From: Paenibacillus riograndensis SBR5 | Lineage (GTDB): Bacteria > Bacillota > Bacilli > Paenibacillales > Paenibacillaceae | Assembly: GCF_000981585.1 (NCBI RefSeq) | Contig: NZ_LN831776.1 | Coordinates: forward strand, 4,323,187 to 4,387,186 | Direction of reading: 5' to 3' | Length of the DNA stretch: 64,000 nt | Shown: positions 8,139 through 17,434 of the stretch, piece after piece | Numbering within the stretch: position 1 is the stretch's first letter | Layout of the letters: each line of letters starts with the position of its first letter | Translations under genes and position numbers: made by a program | The notes under the pieces: model-generated | Seen by the model: only the letters and a program-made list of their open reading frames with translations | What the model was told of the DNA's origin: nothing | Database searches by the model: none

Positions 8139-9035
8139 TTAGCTCATTCTTTTGGAAGCTGTAAGCTTGCGGTAAATTACGCGGCCGAAGTAACGCGCCG
8201 CCAGATTGAATATAAGCACCGTAATGACGAGTACAGCCGAAGCTCCGGCTGCAATCTGTGCAGCATCCGGGGCCAGGCCTTCACTGTTGATCTTCCAAAT
8301 GTGCACAGCCAGCGTTTCGGCCGGGCGGAAAGGATTCAGCGGTGAAGTCGGGCTGGACGGATTCCAATTGGAGAAATCCAGACGCGGACTGCTCATACCT
8401 GCGGTGAACATCAGCGCTGCCGCTTCACCAAAGACACGCCCCGCCGACAGGATGGTTCCGGTGATAATGGTCGGCAGTGCGACCGGGAACAGCACATTGG
8501 TTACGATCTTCCACTTGGATAACCCAAGGGCAAAACCTGCCTCCTTCTGCTGCTTGGGAACTGTGCGGAAGGCCTGCTCCGTAATTCGGACCATCAGCGG
8601 CAGGTTGAAGAAGGTCAGCGCCAATGCGCCGGAGACCAGGGAGAAGCCAAGGTCAAACGTGTTAACGATCAGCAAGAGTCCGAACAAGCCGACAACGATC
8701 GAAGGAAAAGAAGACAATACCTCCACGATTAGACGGATGAAGTTGGTCAGCTTGCCGGGGCGGGCATATTCCGCCATGAAGATTCCGGCGCCAAGGCCAA
8801 GCGGGACGGTAATGATCAGTGTCAGCACCAGCAGGTAGATGGAATTGAACAGCTGCGGTCCTACGCCCCCGCCTGCGCGGATCTTTTGAGGTGCCGAGGT
8901 TAAGAAATCCCAGCTGATGTGGTTCAGGCCACGAACGAGAATGTATCCAAGCAGTCCGATCAGGATGGCTACTATGAGCAATGCAAAGAATACGATAAGC
9001 GCTGTGGCAATTTTGTCTGCGGTTCTCGGCTTCAA
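8139..9035 (-). CDS. pstA: Phosphate ABC transporter permease PstA
   Basis: The protein is 298 aa with an N-terminal membrane segment (ALIVFFALLIVAILIGLLGY) and five further helices forming the binding-protein-dependent permease domain. The coupling-loop motif EAGFALGLSKWKIV and the GxxFGEAAALMFTAG region are typical of PstA. It forms the membrane channel with PstC. Its start overlaps the pstC stop by 4 bp (ATGA), indicating translational coupling. Confidence 0.96.
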   Translation of the reverse strand: MKPRTADKIATALIVFFALLIVAILIGLLGYILVRGLNHISWDFLTSAPQKIRAGGGVGPQLFNSIYLLVLTLIITVPLGLGAGIFMAEYARPGKLTNFIRLIVEVLSSFPSIVVGLFGLLLIVNTFDLGFSLVSGALALTFFNLPLMVRITEQAFRTVPKQQKEAGFALGLSKWKIVTNVLFPVALPTIITGTILSAGRVFGEAAALMFTAGMSSPRLDFSNWNPSSPTSPLNPFRPAETLAVHIWKINSEGLAPDAAQIAAGASAVLVITVLIFNLAARYFGRVIYRKLTASKRMS

Positions 9036-9934
9036 ATTTTATTTCTCCTTTCAAGCATTCTTACGAGGAGGACAAAGACAAATGTCATCAGCATAAGAAC
9101 CAGCGCCATACTCCACAGCGCGTTATTTTGCGGTGAACCCATCGTGGTGTTGCCCATGCTCAGTGTAATTACACTGGTCAGGGTCGAAGCAGATTCAAAA
9201 AGCGATTTCGGTACGAAAGGCGCATTCCCGATCACCATTTGTACAGCAAGGGCTTCACCGAACGCACGGGCCATCCCCAGCACCACCCCCGTCATAATCG
9301 CCGGGAATGTAGTCGGGAGAATCACGCGGGCAATCGTCTGCCAGCGGGTGGCACCGAGCGCAAAAGAAGATTCTTTCAGGTTTTGCGGCAATGAAGCCAG
9401 CGCGTCTGCAGCCACGCTTGTAATCGTCGGCAGGATCATAACCGACAGGACAAGCGCGCCTGCAGCAACCCCGATGCCCTGACCAGGGAACGTATTACGC
9501 AGAAAAGGAACGATGACACTTAAGCCCACGAAGCCATATACGACTGACGGAATGCCGGACAGCAGCTCGATAACCGGCTGCAGCAGCTTTTTGCCCCAGC
9601 CCGGGACAATCTCGGTCATGAACAATGCGGCACAGATGCTTAGCGGACTTGCAATCAATGCCGCAATCAGCGTAACCAGAAAGGAACCGGCGATGAACGG
9701 GAATGCTCCATATGAAGGCGCGTCCCCTTCAGGCGACCATTTGGTGCCGAACAGGAATTCCGTGATTTTGACATCTCCGCTGGTGAAAGTAGAAATACCC
9801 TTGGAAGCTACAAAATACACCATTGAAACAATAATTACGATTAACAGCAGTACACAAAAGGACATGTAAGCCCGCCCTACAAAATCTTCCAGATGATGTT
9901 TTTCGATCTTGTTTTTCTTTGGTTCTACCCTCAA
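9032..9934 (-). CDS. pstC: Phosphate ABC transporter permease PstC
   Basis: The protein is 300 aa with six predicted membrane helices. The permease loop reads ESSFALGATRWQTIARVILP and is followed by GMARAFGEALAVQMVIGN, both typical of PstC. It partners PstA. It is separated from pstS by about 100 bp containing a hairpin (9962-9984), which probably lowers expression relative to the binding protein. Confidence 0.96.
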   Translation of the reverse strand: MRVEPKKNKIEKHHLEDFVGRAYMSFCVLLLIVIIVSMVYFVASKGISTFTSGDVKITEFLFGTKWSPEGDAPSYGAFPFIAGSFLVTLIAALIASPLSICAALFMTEIVPGWGKKLLQPVIELLSGIPSVVYGFVGLSVIVPFLRNTFPGQGIGVAAGALVLSVMILPTITSVAADALASLPQNLKESSFALGATRWQTIARVILPTTFPAIMTGVVLGMARAFGEALAVQMVIGNAPFVPKSLFESASTLTSVITLSMGNTTMGSPQNNALWSMALVLMLMTFVFVLLVRMLERRNKI

Positions 9935-9961
9935 GCTGCTCCCTCTTTCTAAAGTGAAAAG

Positions 9962-9984
9962 AGAGGCAGAAGAAATCCGCCTCT
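9962..9984 (-). terminator. Intercistronic hairpin between pstS and pstC
   Basis: The inverted repeat AGAGGC (9962-9967) / GCCTCT (9979-9984) is followed on the minus strand by CTTTTC. It is weak and probably acts as an attenuator or 3'-end protector that keeps pstS mRNA in excess. Confidence 0.5.
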
Positions 9985-10032
9985 GTTCACATGAAGTTCT
10001 AATGGATGATACCTTTGAATGTGTGTATTCGA

Positions 10033-10995
10033 TTACTTCTTAGTAACCGTTCCTGCCACATCACGGGAAACCTGCATTTGCGAAGCCGGGATGTATCCCA
10101 GTTCCACTACATCGCCTGTTTGCACTTCAGGGGTCATGATATAATCGAGGAATGCTTTTACAATTTCATTCGGCTCTCCGTTAGTGTACATATGCTCGTA
10201 AGCCCATACCGGATATTTGCCGGAGACTACGTTATCAACGGAAGGTTCAACGCCGTCATATTTCAGTGTTTTAACTGAATCATCCAAGTAAGACAATGCC
10301 AGATAACCAATGGCTCCCGGAGTTTCGCCGATCATTTTCTTAACAGTACCGGAGGAATCCTCCTGGATCGAACCTTGAAGATCTTCTGTCTTGGTTCCGA
10401 GCGCAAAACCTTCAAAAGTAGCACGTGTGCCGGAGCTGCTAGGACGGTTAATGATCTGGATTTTTTGGTCCTTACCGCCAACCTCTTTCCAGTTCGTTAC
10501 TTTGCCGGTGAAGATGTCGACAAGCTGTTGTTTGGTCAAAGAATCCACACCTGCATCCGGATGAGAAACAGCTGCAATCGCTACAACCGCTACCTGGTGG
10601 TCAACGAGAGCTTTCGCTTTTTCCGCATCGGCATCCTTCAGCTTTTCTTCAGCAAACACATCGGAGTTCCCGATATCCACTTGCTTCTCGGCGACCTGAG
10701 TCAGACCCGTACCGCTGCCTCCGCCTTGCACCTGAATGTCTACATCTTTGTTGGTTTCCATGAATTTCTCAGCTACCTGCTCAACCAGCGGCTGAAGTGC
10801 TGTGGAGCCCGAAGCCAGAATAGATCCGCTCAAATCTGCGCCGCTGCTTGTTTCTGTTGGTGCGGTTGTGGCGGTTGCGTTAGCTCCCCCATTATTGGTT
10901 GCTGCATTGTTTCCTCCGTTGTTGCTGCCGCATGCCGAAAGTGCTACTACACTTGTTAATGCCAAAGCCATGACCCACGTTTTTCTAAATTGCAT
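10033..10995 (-). CDS. pstS: Phosphate-binding lipoprotein PstS
   Basis: The protein is 320 aa. The signal peptide ends in the lipobox LSAC with the lipidated cysteine at residue 22, followed by a low-complexity linker rich in N, G, A and T. The phosphate-binding fold shows ASGSTALQPL near the N-terminus, GGGSGTGL and RPSSSGTRATFE, the loops that contact phosphate in PstS. It is anchored outside the membrane and delivers phosphate to PstC/PstA. AGGAGG precedes the ATG. A PHO-box-like array lies upstream (11074-11100). Confidence 0.97.
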   Translation of the reverse strand: MQFRKTWVMALALTSVVALSACGSNNGGNNAATNNGGANATATTAPTETSSGADLSGSILASGSTALQPLVEQVAEKFMETNKDVDIQVQGGGSGTGLTQVAEKQVDIGNSDVFAEEKLKDADAEKAKALVDHQVAVVAIAAVSHPDAGVDSLTKQQLVDIFTGKVTNWKEVGGKDQKIQIINRPSSSGTRATFEGFALGTKTEDLQGSIQEDSSGTVKKMIGETPGAIGYLALSYLDDSVKTLKYDGVEPSVDNVVSGKYPVWAYEHMYTNGEPNEIVKAFLDYIMTPEVQTGDVVELGYIPASQMQVSRDVAGTVTKK

Positions 10996-11073
10996 TTTTT
11001 TGTCTCCTCCTGAGTGTTTTGTATAACATGTGCTGTAGTGACAGCTGTATGCTGTCCTTACTTAGCAATGCTA

Positions 11074-11100
11074 TGTTTTGTGAGTGTCTGCTACATGTAA
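11074..11100 (-). promoter_or_regulatory. Possible PhoP (PHO box) binding array of pstS
   Basis: On the minus strand the hexamers ATTACA, CAGACA and AAAACA repeat with an 11-bp period, so ACA recurs exactly every 11 bp. PhoP boxes in Bacillus are TT(A/C/T)ACA-like repeats with this period. The match is partial. The rest of the 315-bp gap between pstS and the LysR gene shows nothing further that I can name. Confidence 0.4.
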
Positions 11101-11310
11101 TCTCTTCGTACAAAACTCACCTTTGGAAGCATCAGACGGTGTCCGTGTCACATCTGACATTTCTTATTCTAGAGCCCGTTCGTCAGGGTAAAGTCTTAAG
11201 TATGTAAAACGAAGGATAAAAAACATAATAGAAATTGAATATCCTCATAGATATAATCTATAATATGAATTACAAAACTAATAAAACGCTATCATTAACG
11301 GGGGTTCATC

Positions 11311-12207
11311 ATGAATATTGTTAAACTTCAAATTGTAGTGCTAATTGAAAAATATAAAAAAGTCACAGATGTCGCTGCCGAGATGGGATTGAAGCAGCCT
11401 ACGGTATCTTTTCATATGAAAAGCCTGGAAAGTGAGCTGGGCACCCCGCTCTTTCAATACCGGAGTGGACGGGTGCTGCTGACCGATGCCGGGCGCACGC
11501 TTTACCAATATGCAGCCAGAATTGTCGCGTTAACGGCTGACGCAGAGCGCAGCATGAAGCAGTATTCCACCCTCGCTTCCGGTCACCTGCAGGTGGAAGC
11601 AGGTTATGTGCCTGGTACATATCTTTTGCCCAAAACGGTTTCGCAATTCGTCCGCCAATATCCGGATCTTGATATTTCACTGACTGTGCAGCCCGAGACT
11701 GCGATTCGCGAGCGGCTGCGGAGCCGGGAAATTCAACTGGCGGTTCTGCATAGTACAGAGGGGCAGGACAGTTCTTTTGAGACGCGAAGCCTCGCCCGCA
11801 ATGAAGCTGTGCTGGTGTTCGCCCCAGGGCATTCATTCGGAGAGATCAAGAATTTATCGGCGGAGCTGCTTGTGCTGGAGCCATGGATACAGCATGAACC
11901 CGCCTCGTTCCTGCGCGGTATCGCTGATGAGTGGGCCCAGCTGAACGGGGTCAGGGTGTGGGGGCATGCGGTGCTGAATTCGCCGGAGGCCATCAAAGGA
12001 ATGATCCGCGAAGGCAGCGGTGTCGGGCTGTTCCCAAAGGCGGGAATCAAGGCCGAGGCCGCTTCAGGGAGCTTGCGTTATCTGCCACTACCGGGTATCC
12101 AGCCGGATCATGGCGAATTCGTGCTGGCTTGGCGGAAGGATCATCCGTTAACCCCTTTGCAGCAGGCTTTTGTAGAGCTGGCTGCCGCTCCCGCCGAAGA
12201 AAAATAG
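11311..12207 (+). CDS. LysR-family transcriptional regulator
   Basis: The protein is 298 aa. Residues 1-60 form the LysR winged helix (VTDVAAEMGLKQPTVSFHMKSLESELGTPLF). The remainder is a substrate-binding-like effector domain ending in LTPLQQAFVELAA. It is divergent from pstS, 315 bp away, and no target gene adjoins it in the same direction, so its regulon is unknown. The start follows a GGGGG-containing ribosome site. A two-way terminator separates it from the convergent methyltransferase gene. Confidence 0.93.
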   Translation: MNIVKLQIVVLIEKYKKVTDVAAEMGLKQPTVSFHMKSLESELGTPLFQYRSGRVLLTDAGRTLYQYAARIVALTADAERSMKQYSTLASGHLQVEAGYVPGTYLLPKTVSQFVRQYPDLDISLTVQPETAIRERLRSREIQLAVLHSTEGQDSSFETRSLARNEAVLVFAPGHSFGEIKNLSAELLVLEPWIQHEPASFLRGIADEWAQLNGVRVWGHAVLNSPEAIKGMIREGSGVGLFPKAGIKAEAASGSLRYLPLPGIQPDHGEFVLAWRKDHPLTPLQQAFVELAAAPAEEK

Positions 12208-12210
12208 CAC

Positions 12211-12275
12211 AAAAAACCGGTACAGCCGCCTGGGTCCGCTCTTCAGGAGCGCCAGGGCTATACCGGTATTTTCGT
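12211..12275. terminator. Bidirectional terminator between LysR and methyltransferase genes
   Basis: A long imperfect stem (ACCGGTACAGCCGCCTGG / CCAGGGCTATACCGGT) has A-rich sequence on its left and T-rich on its right, placed between convergent genes. Confidence 0.8.
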
Positions 12276-12283
12276 GGAATCCG

Positions 12284-13138
12284 CTACACGGTCTCCGCCA
12301 CCAAAGCGAAGGTCTTGGGAATGCCTTTGTCATATATATCGGAAGATAAATTTGGCTCTTCGGCTAATTCACGGATGACCAGGCCGCTTCCGGCTGCTGC
12401 GGTCACAATCTCACCCAGCGTCCAGCGCCGCCAGTGAACAACACTGTGCCTGCCGGCTCCCTCTGCTCCCCCCGAAGAAGGGAGATACTTCGAATAGGAT
12501 ACCTTCTTTTCTTCCAGCGCCGTGTCAAAATAATCGCCGCTCACCTTATGCTTACGGACTTTGGCAGTAGACCCTTTCGAGGAAATCAGCTTCGTCGTCA
12601 CCGGATGGAAATCCCGCAGGACGAACCGGCCGCCGGGAGTGAGCAGCTGGCATACCGTATCCATAAAAGGTGCCAGATCCGTAAAGTAATGCACAATCCC
12701 CATTTCGGCAAAAACAATATCATATGTATGGTTCAGCAGCTCCTCCGGCAGCTTCAGCACGTCGGACACAGTATAGGCCAGTGGAACACCCGCTGCTTCC
12801 GCCAGTTCGCCGGCATAGCGGGCATTGGCTTCCGAGAAATCGGCCACACTTGCCTCTGCCCCCAACAGCCCGAGTGCCACGGCTTTCATGCCGTTCGAGC
12901 CCATGAGATTCATTATTTTTTTACCGCGAATCTCACCCAGATAGTTCAGCAAGGGATAAAGTTTCGCAGCAGGGTCTTTCATAAGCTTTGCCGCCGCTTC
13001 AGCAGGACTGCCAAAGCGGGTAGTCCAGGCCGTATAGGTATCCTCATTCCACAGCTCTTCACTGGATGGGACAACTGGTTGTTTTTCTGCCTGGTCAGCT
13101 GGAAGTGAAGCATTTGAAGCTTGTTCATGTTCGTTCAT
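12284..13138 (-). CDS. Class I SAM-dependent methyltransferase
   Basis: The protein is 284 aa. The Rossmann-type SAM fold starts near residue 70: motif I is degenerate (IMNLMGSNGMKAVALGLLGA), motif II is ASVADFSEANARYA, then YDIVFAEMGIVHYF and LLTPGGRFVLRDFHPV. These match Methyltransf_11/25-type enzymes of Firmicutes with small-molecule or unknown substrates. The N-terminal 40 residues are hydrophilic and probably disordered. It is followed downstream by a shared terminator. No partner gene indicates its substrate. Confidence 0.88.
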   Translation of the reverse strand: MNEHEQASNASLPADQAEKQPVVPSSEELWNEDTYTAWTTRFGSPAEAAAKLMKDPAAKLYPLLNYLGEIRGKKIMNLMGSNGMKAVALGLLGAEASVADFSEANARYAGELAEAAGVPLAYTVSDVLKLPEELLNHTYDIVFAEMGIVHYFTDLAPFMDTVCQLLTPGGRFVLRDFHPVTTKLISSKGSTAKVRKHKVSGDYFDTALEEKKVSYSKYLPSSGGAEGAGRHSVVHWRRWTLGEIVTAAAGSGLVIRELAEEPNLSSDIYDKGIPKTFALVAETV

Positions 13139-13169
13139 TCAATAGAACCCCTTTTTCTTATATCATGTC

Positions 13170-14084
13170 TCAAGATGCGCTCTGAAGGGATTCATTAACC
13201 TTCACCGCTTTTTTACGTCCTGACAATAAGTATACGGCAAGTCCGCCCAACACCAGCACCCCGCCGGTCCATTGCAATCCGGTCAGCTGCTCACCCAGCA
13301 GCAAAAAGGCCAGAATGCTAGCCCCCACAGGCTCCCCCAGGATATTCATCGAAACGGTAGTGGCCGAAGTAAACTGCAGCAGCCAATTGAACAGGATATG
13401 TCCGAATACAGTTGGCACCACAGCCAACAAAACAAAGATGCCCCACTCCCGCGGAGGATAATCCAAGAAAGGAATGCCGGCCAGCAGATTATAAATTGCA
13501 AAAACCACGGCTGCGGTAATAAATACGATCAGGCTGTAGAGATACGAAGGCATACGTGCCACAAGCTTCTGTCCGATCAGCAAATGGCCGGCAACCGTGA
13601 CAGTTCCGCCAACTGACAGCAAGTCACCCTTCAGGTTATCCGAAGAGAGGCCGATGTCCCCCCATCCGATCAATACAACGCCAAAGATGGCGATTGCTAA
13701 ACCCAATATAGCTGCTCCGGTACTTCTATCCTTATACAGTATGTAGGCTCCAAGCATAATAAATACCGGCTCCAGTGCCATAATCATGGTCGAGCTGGCA
13801 ACAGAGGTATATTTCAGTGAGCCCATCCACAGCAGAAAATGCAGGGCCAGCAATACGCCTGAGGCCCCAAGCAGCAGCCAGTCTTTACGGCGCAGGGCAA
13901 AGGCGGCTCCGCTGTATGGCCGGGCAAAAGGCAGCATCAGCAGCGAGGTGAAGAGCAGCCGGTACATCCCCTGAACGGAAGCCGGCGCTGCCGACCATTT
14001 AATGAAGATCGCAGAAAACGAGATAGCCACAATTCCAACCACCATCAGCAGCGGGACAGGAACGGGCGGTTTTGTAGCATTCAC
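13170..14084 (-). CDS. DMT/EamA-family transporter
   Basis: The protein is 304 aa from the GTG at 14084, which has AAGGAAG 7 nt upstream; the open frame extends to a TTG at 14114, but the ribosome site lies inside that extension. It has ten membrane helices in two EamA repeats, with the typical FIKWSAAPASVQGMYRLLFTS near the first helices and SIxAFLLLGEQLTGLQWTGGVLVLGGL at the end. Proteins of this family export amino acids or other metabolites; the substrate cannot be predicted here. It is a single gene, 30 bp upstream of the methyltransferase gene in the same direction, so co-transcription is possible. Confidence 0.9.
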   Translation of the reverse strand: MNATKPPVPVPLLMVVGIVAISFSAIFIKWSAAPASVQGMYRLLFTSLLMLPFARPYSGAAFALRRKDWLLLGASGVLLALHFLLWMGSLKYTSVASSTMIMALEPVFIMLGAYILYKDRSTGAAILGLAIAIFGVVLIGWGDIGLSSDNLKGDLLSVGGTVTVAGHLLIGQKLVARMPSYLYSLIVFITAAVVFAIYNLLAGIPFLDYPPREWGIFVLLAVVPTVFGHILFNWLLQFTSATTVSMNILGEPVGASILAFLLLGEQLTGLQWTGGVLVLGGLAVYLLSGRKKAVKVNESLQSAS

Positions 14085-14338
14085 GGATAAGCTTCCTTTC
14101 TTGCTTTGATTCAATCATACAACAACAGCATGAACCCGCATAACCGGCGAAGATTCATGCTGCCTTTTGCCCGCAGACTCCAATCTCATATTAATCTACG
14201 GTTTAAGCACAACCTTAATGCAATCCGGAAAGCCCCAAGAGAGCCGCCTTGCAGCATGAGCGTGGTCTCCACCTTTATGTTATACCCCCAAATCCTTTAG
14301 GCCTATCCATGCAGCAGGCCTTTGGCGGTCTTCATAGG

Positions 14339-14866
14339 TTAGAATTCCACCTCTTGGGCTGTGCGCAGCTTGGCAAACCTTCCTCCGAGTACCGAGTTGT
14401 GATACTTCACAATCTCACCGCCGCTTAAGGAACCATTGTCAAAGGTGCTGTGCGCATCCTCCACCAGCACACTGGAGTAGCCCATACTGAACGCACGTCT
14501 AGTGGTCGTATCCACACAGAACTCGCTTTGCATGCCGCAGATCACCAGATCTGTGATGCCCCGCTTCTGGAGCTCATCATGCAGCCTTGTCAGATGGAAC
14601 GCGTCCCAGGTTGGCTTTTCGATGATCAGCTCACCTTCCTGTGGTGTGACATGGCTGCTGATCTCCCAGGTGGGAGTCCCTTTGGTGTATTCCTGATCCT
14701 CGGTATGCTGAATATACACAACAGGTGTGCCTGCTGTACGGGCCTTGTGCAGAAGTGAAATAATTCTGTCCATCACACCCTCTTCATCATGAAGCCTCAT
14801 GTCAGGATAAGAGAACATAGCCTCTTGTACATCAATAATAATTAATGCAGTTGAAGGTTCAGCCAC
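14339..14866 (-). CDS. Isochorismatase-like cysteine hydrolase
   Basis: The protein is 175 aa from GTG 14866, which has AAAGGAG 10 nt upstream; the longer frame from a TTG at 14887 contains that ribosome site. The catalytic triad of the family is visible: Asp in IIIDVQEAMF, Lys in IIEKPTWDAF and Cys in GMQSEFCVDTTTRRAF, together with the non-proline cis-peptide region. Members hydrolyse amides or vinyl ethers (nicotinamidase, isochorismatase and others). The substrate is unknown. It is a cytoplasmic, single-gene unit. Confidence 0.9.
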   Translation of the reverse strand: MAEPSTALIIIDVQEAMFSYPDMRLHDEEGVMDRIISLLHKARTAGTPVVYIQHTEDQEYTKGTPTWEISSHVTPQEGELIIEKPTWDAFHLTRLHDELQKRGITDLVICGMQSEFCVDTTTRRAFSMGYSSVLVEDAHSTFDNGSLSGGEIVKYHNSVLGGRFAKLRTAQEVEF

Positions 14867-14982
14867 TTTATATTTTCTCCTTTGCACTCAGATTTCGTCC
14901 CACAGCTTATTCTCTAAGCTAAAGTATACCAGATCAGCGCCCAGTGAGAATTCCTTTTTTGTGCCGTCCATTTGGGAACAAA

Positions 14983-15395
14983 AAACGCTGTACCGTCCTC
15001 CACGGGACAGTGCAGCCGTCTTAGTTCTAGCGCTACCGGGAGAACCACGCTCCATGAATCCTACGGCAACCCTTTAAGTGGAAAATGGTTAACTAATTTG
15101 CCGGAATACCCACCCTCGGGCAGGTCTAAGTGGAAAAAGGGAAACTAATTCAGCTCATTTCGCCATTATTCAAGAAAAGTAGTCCAATTAAGTTTACTTT
15201 TTCCACTTAAATCTCAGGATTTTTTAATTTTCGGAAAAATAAGTTCCCTTTTTCCAACTAGCACCTGCGAAGAAACCGGTAAGTAATTGCTAGTTGGAAT
15301 TAGAGTATTTAGACCGACTCCTCCCCTCAGAACTCGGCATTCACAGCCACAGCAACGGCATTTCTGCCGTTGCTCGTTACAAATTCGCCCAAAGT
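14983..15395. repeat. Interspersed repeat copy B (uninterrupted)
   Basis: About 410 bp that match the split copy at 5240-5441 plus 7009-7210. The core holds two direct units (AAGTGGAAAATGGTTAACTAATT at 15076-15098; AAGTGGAAAAAGGGAAACTAATT at 15128-15150) and two inverted units (15185-15204 and 15240-15257), so units 2 and 3 can form a large stem. Near the right end AGCAACGGCA / TGCCGTTGCT (15351-15374) forms a perfect 10-bp hairpin with a TTTC loop. No convincing reading frame lies inside. Confidence 0.85.
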
Positions 15396-15495
15396 ATTTA
15401 TTCTACAACTTTAAGCATAATTTTATCCACTTGCGGAGGTTTCCTATACAATAAAGCTTCGCTTTCCCCAAAACATATAAATGCTTATATTTCCA

Positions 15496-15534
15496 GAAAA
15501 AACGAACCTCTGCATCATAGCAGAGGCCCGTTCT
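15496..15534 (-). terminator. Terminator of the que operon
   Basis: On the minus strand ACGGGCCTCTGC / GCAGAGGTTCGT forms a stem around a 6-nt loop, followed by TTTTTTC, directly after queE. Confidence 0.9.
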
Positions 15535-15544
15535 TCAGCTCCGT

Positions 15545-16282
15545 TTATTTCCCCCGTTTATTGTGCCAAATGAGTGCATGCAGCTGCGGCAGTACCCTCG
15601 CCTTGTTCATCTCCGGGTCAGCGATGACCAGATTGAACAGCCATTCCAGCCGCGCCAGCAGGCGCACCGAGATATCCCCCTCTTCAGTTACATCCTCGTT
15701 GCCCGGCTGCAGGAAGAACGGCACTCCCGGATAGCGGCTGTGTACTCGTTTGGCATACTGGTAGTCCTCATCGTTGAACACGACCACCTTCAGGCTGTGG
15801 GTAGCTCTGCCATGCGCCTTCATCTTGTCCATAATACCGTCAAGCATGTTCCAATCCGTCTCCATCCCGGAGCTTGGCGGTTTGGGGCTGACCGTCAACA
15901 CATCGACAGCATAGAACCAGTTCTGCCATCTGCTGCCCTGCGTCTCAACGGCTGCCTGAATGCCGCGTTCATGCAGCAGCTGTATCAATCTGCCCATTCC
16001 CTCGCCAATCAGTGCCGGGTTGCCCCCAGAGAGGGTCACACAATCAAAATTGCCTCCGGCCAGCGCAGCCAGTTCATCCATAATTTCCTCCGGGGCCAGC
16101 ATCCGCACCTTATCCTTCGCCGAGCCATCCCAAGTAAAAGCGGAATCACACCAGCTGCAGCGGTAATCACAGCCGTAGGTGCGGACGAACATCGTTTTGA
16201 CGCCGATTACCGCGCCTTCACCCTGGATCGTCGGCCCGAAGATTTCTATTACCGGCAGCTTACTCACAGTCACAACCCCCAT
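15545..16282 (-). CDS. queE: 7-carboxy-7-deazaguanine synthase (QueE)
   Basis: The protein is 245 aa. The radical-SAM cluster motif CxxxCxxC appears as GCDYRCSWCDSAF near residue 35, followed by VTLSGGNPAL (SAM binding). It converts 6-carboxytetrahydropterin to 7-carboxy-7-deazaguanine in the preQ0/queuosine pathway. The ATG start gives a 23-bp overlap with queD; a GTG five codons downstream, with a G-rich ribosome site and an 8-bp overlap, is an alternative. It is the last gene of queF-queC-queD-queE. Confidence 0.96.
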   Translation of the reverse strand: MGVVTVSKLPVIEIFGPTIQGEGAVIGVKTMFVRTYGCDYRCSWCDSAFTWDGSAKDKVRMLAPEEIMDELAALAGGNFDCVTLSGGNPALIGEGMGRLIQLLHERGIQAAVETQGSRWQNWFYAVDVLTVSPKPPSSGMETDWNMLDGIMDKMKAHGRATHSLKVVVFNDEDYQYAKRVHSRYPGVPFFLQPGNEDVTEEGDISVRLLARLEWLFNLVIADPEMNKARVLPQLHALIWHNKRGK

Positions 16283-16742
16283 ACAGGCGGTAGGCAGGAC
16301 CCTCGGCAGGAATATCCGCAGCCAGCACCTCCGCCCAGGAGGTTGGCGTTTCCCACAGCTTGACGGAATATAGCGGCAGCGAAGCCTGTATCAGCTTGTA
16401 GGCAATATATGCCGACATATTCTCCACTGTTGTCCGGAACGAGAGCAGAGCAATCTTTGAACCGGTGTTCTTCAGGGTTTCCAGAACAGGCTCATTGCCC
16501 ATGGCCAGAAAAGCGTGATCCAGATGATCCAACAGGCTCTCCTGCACCGTTGCCTTGATATCGCTGAAATCTGCTACAAACCCTTCGTCAGAATGGCCTT
16601 CCTCTGCCAGAGGCTTGCCTTTCAACACAACCTCCAGCTTATAGGTGTGGCCATGGAGGTTGCTGCACTTCCCTTTATGTCCGACCAGTTGATGAGCCGA
16701 GTCAAAGGTAAAAATTTTACATACGGATACCTCGCCCAGCAT
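16260..16742 (-). CDS. queD: 6-carboxy-5,6,7,8-tetrahydropterin synthase (QueD)
   Basis: The protein is 160 aa of the 6-pyruvoyl-tetrahydropterin synthase fold. The zinc histidines are visible in FDSAHQL and NLHGHTYKLEV, and the FVADFSDIK and LDHAFL segments are typical of QueD. It turns dihydroneopterin triphosphate into 6-carboxytetrahydropterin. Its ATG overlaps the queC stop by 1 bp. Confidence 0.96.
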   Translation of the reverse strand: MLGEVSVCKIFTFDSAHQLVGHKGKCSNLHGHTYKLEVVLKGKPLAEEGHSDEGFVADFSDIKATVQESLLDHLDHAFLAMGNEPVLETLKNTGSKIALLSFRTTVENMSAYIAYKLIQASLPLYSVKLWETPTSWAEVLAADIPAEGPAYRLYGGCDCE

Positions 16743-17410
16743 CAGGAACCGACCTCATTTCGTTCCGCTTCATACTGGTCCAGTCCCCGCTGGCGCAGCA
16801 GGCAGGCCGGGCAGGTACCGCAGCCGCTGCCAATAATTCCGTTGTAGCAGGTCAGCGTATGCTCACGGATATATTCAAAGCAGCCGAGCTCGTCGGCCAG
16901 CTTCCAGGTTTCTTTTTTATCCAGCCACATCAGCGGCGTATGAATAACAAACTCATAATCCATTGACAGATTAAGGGTAACATTCAGCGATTTCACGAAT
17001 ACATCCCGGCAGTCCGGATATCCGCTAAAGTCCGTCTGGCAGACTCCGGTAACGATATTGGTGAACTCAAGCTGTTTGGCAAGAATCGCCGCAAAGGACA
17101 AGAACAGCAGATTCCGGCCATCTACGAACGTACTCGGAAGCTCCTCCCCTTCACCGGCGGCAATCTCTATATCATCGCGGGTCAGCGCGTTGGGCGCCAG
17201 CTGATGGAGCAGACCCAAATCGAGAATATGCTGCTTCACGTTGAATTTTTTGGCGATTTCCTTGGCGACTTCAATCTCAGCCGCATGGCGCTGATTGTAA
17301 TTGAAGGTAACTGCCTGGACCTCTTCGTAGTTCTTCAATGCCCATACCAGACAGGTTGTGCTGTCTTGGCCGCCGCTGAAGACCACAAGGGCTTTGTTGT
17401 TCATTGTCAT
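16742..17410 (-). CDS. queC: 7-cyano-7-deazaguanine synthase (QueC)
   Basis: The protein is 222 aa. The PP-loop ATP-binding motif is [17 protein letters not shown], and the C-terminal zinc cluster is [19 protein letters not shown]. It makes preQ0 from 7-carboxy-7-deazaguanine with ATP and ammonia. The start has GAGAGGAG upstream. It lies between queF and queD in a tight operon. Confidence 0.97.
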   Translation of the reverse strand: MTMNNKALVVFSGGQDSTTCLVWALKNYEEVQAVTFNYNQRHAAEIEVAKEIAKKFNVKQHILDLGLLHQLAPNALTRDDIEIAAGEGEELPSTFVDGRNLLFLSFAAILAKQLEFTNIVTGVCQTDFSGYPDCRDVFVKSLNVTLNLSMDYEFVIHTPLMWLDKKETWKLADELGCFEYIREHTLTCYNGIIGSGCGTCPACLLRQRGLDQYEAERNEVGS

Positions 17411-17434
17411 GAGTCTCCTCTCAGTTCCTCCGGA

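Noticed and set aside
12434..13108. Long open frame (224 codons) on the plus strand.
   Set aside because: It is antisense to the methyltransferase gene, with a composition typical of a shadow frame and no start signals.
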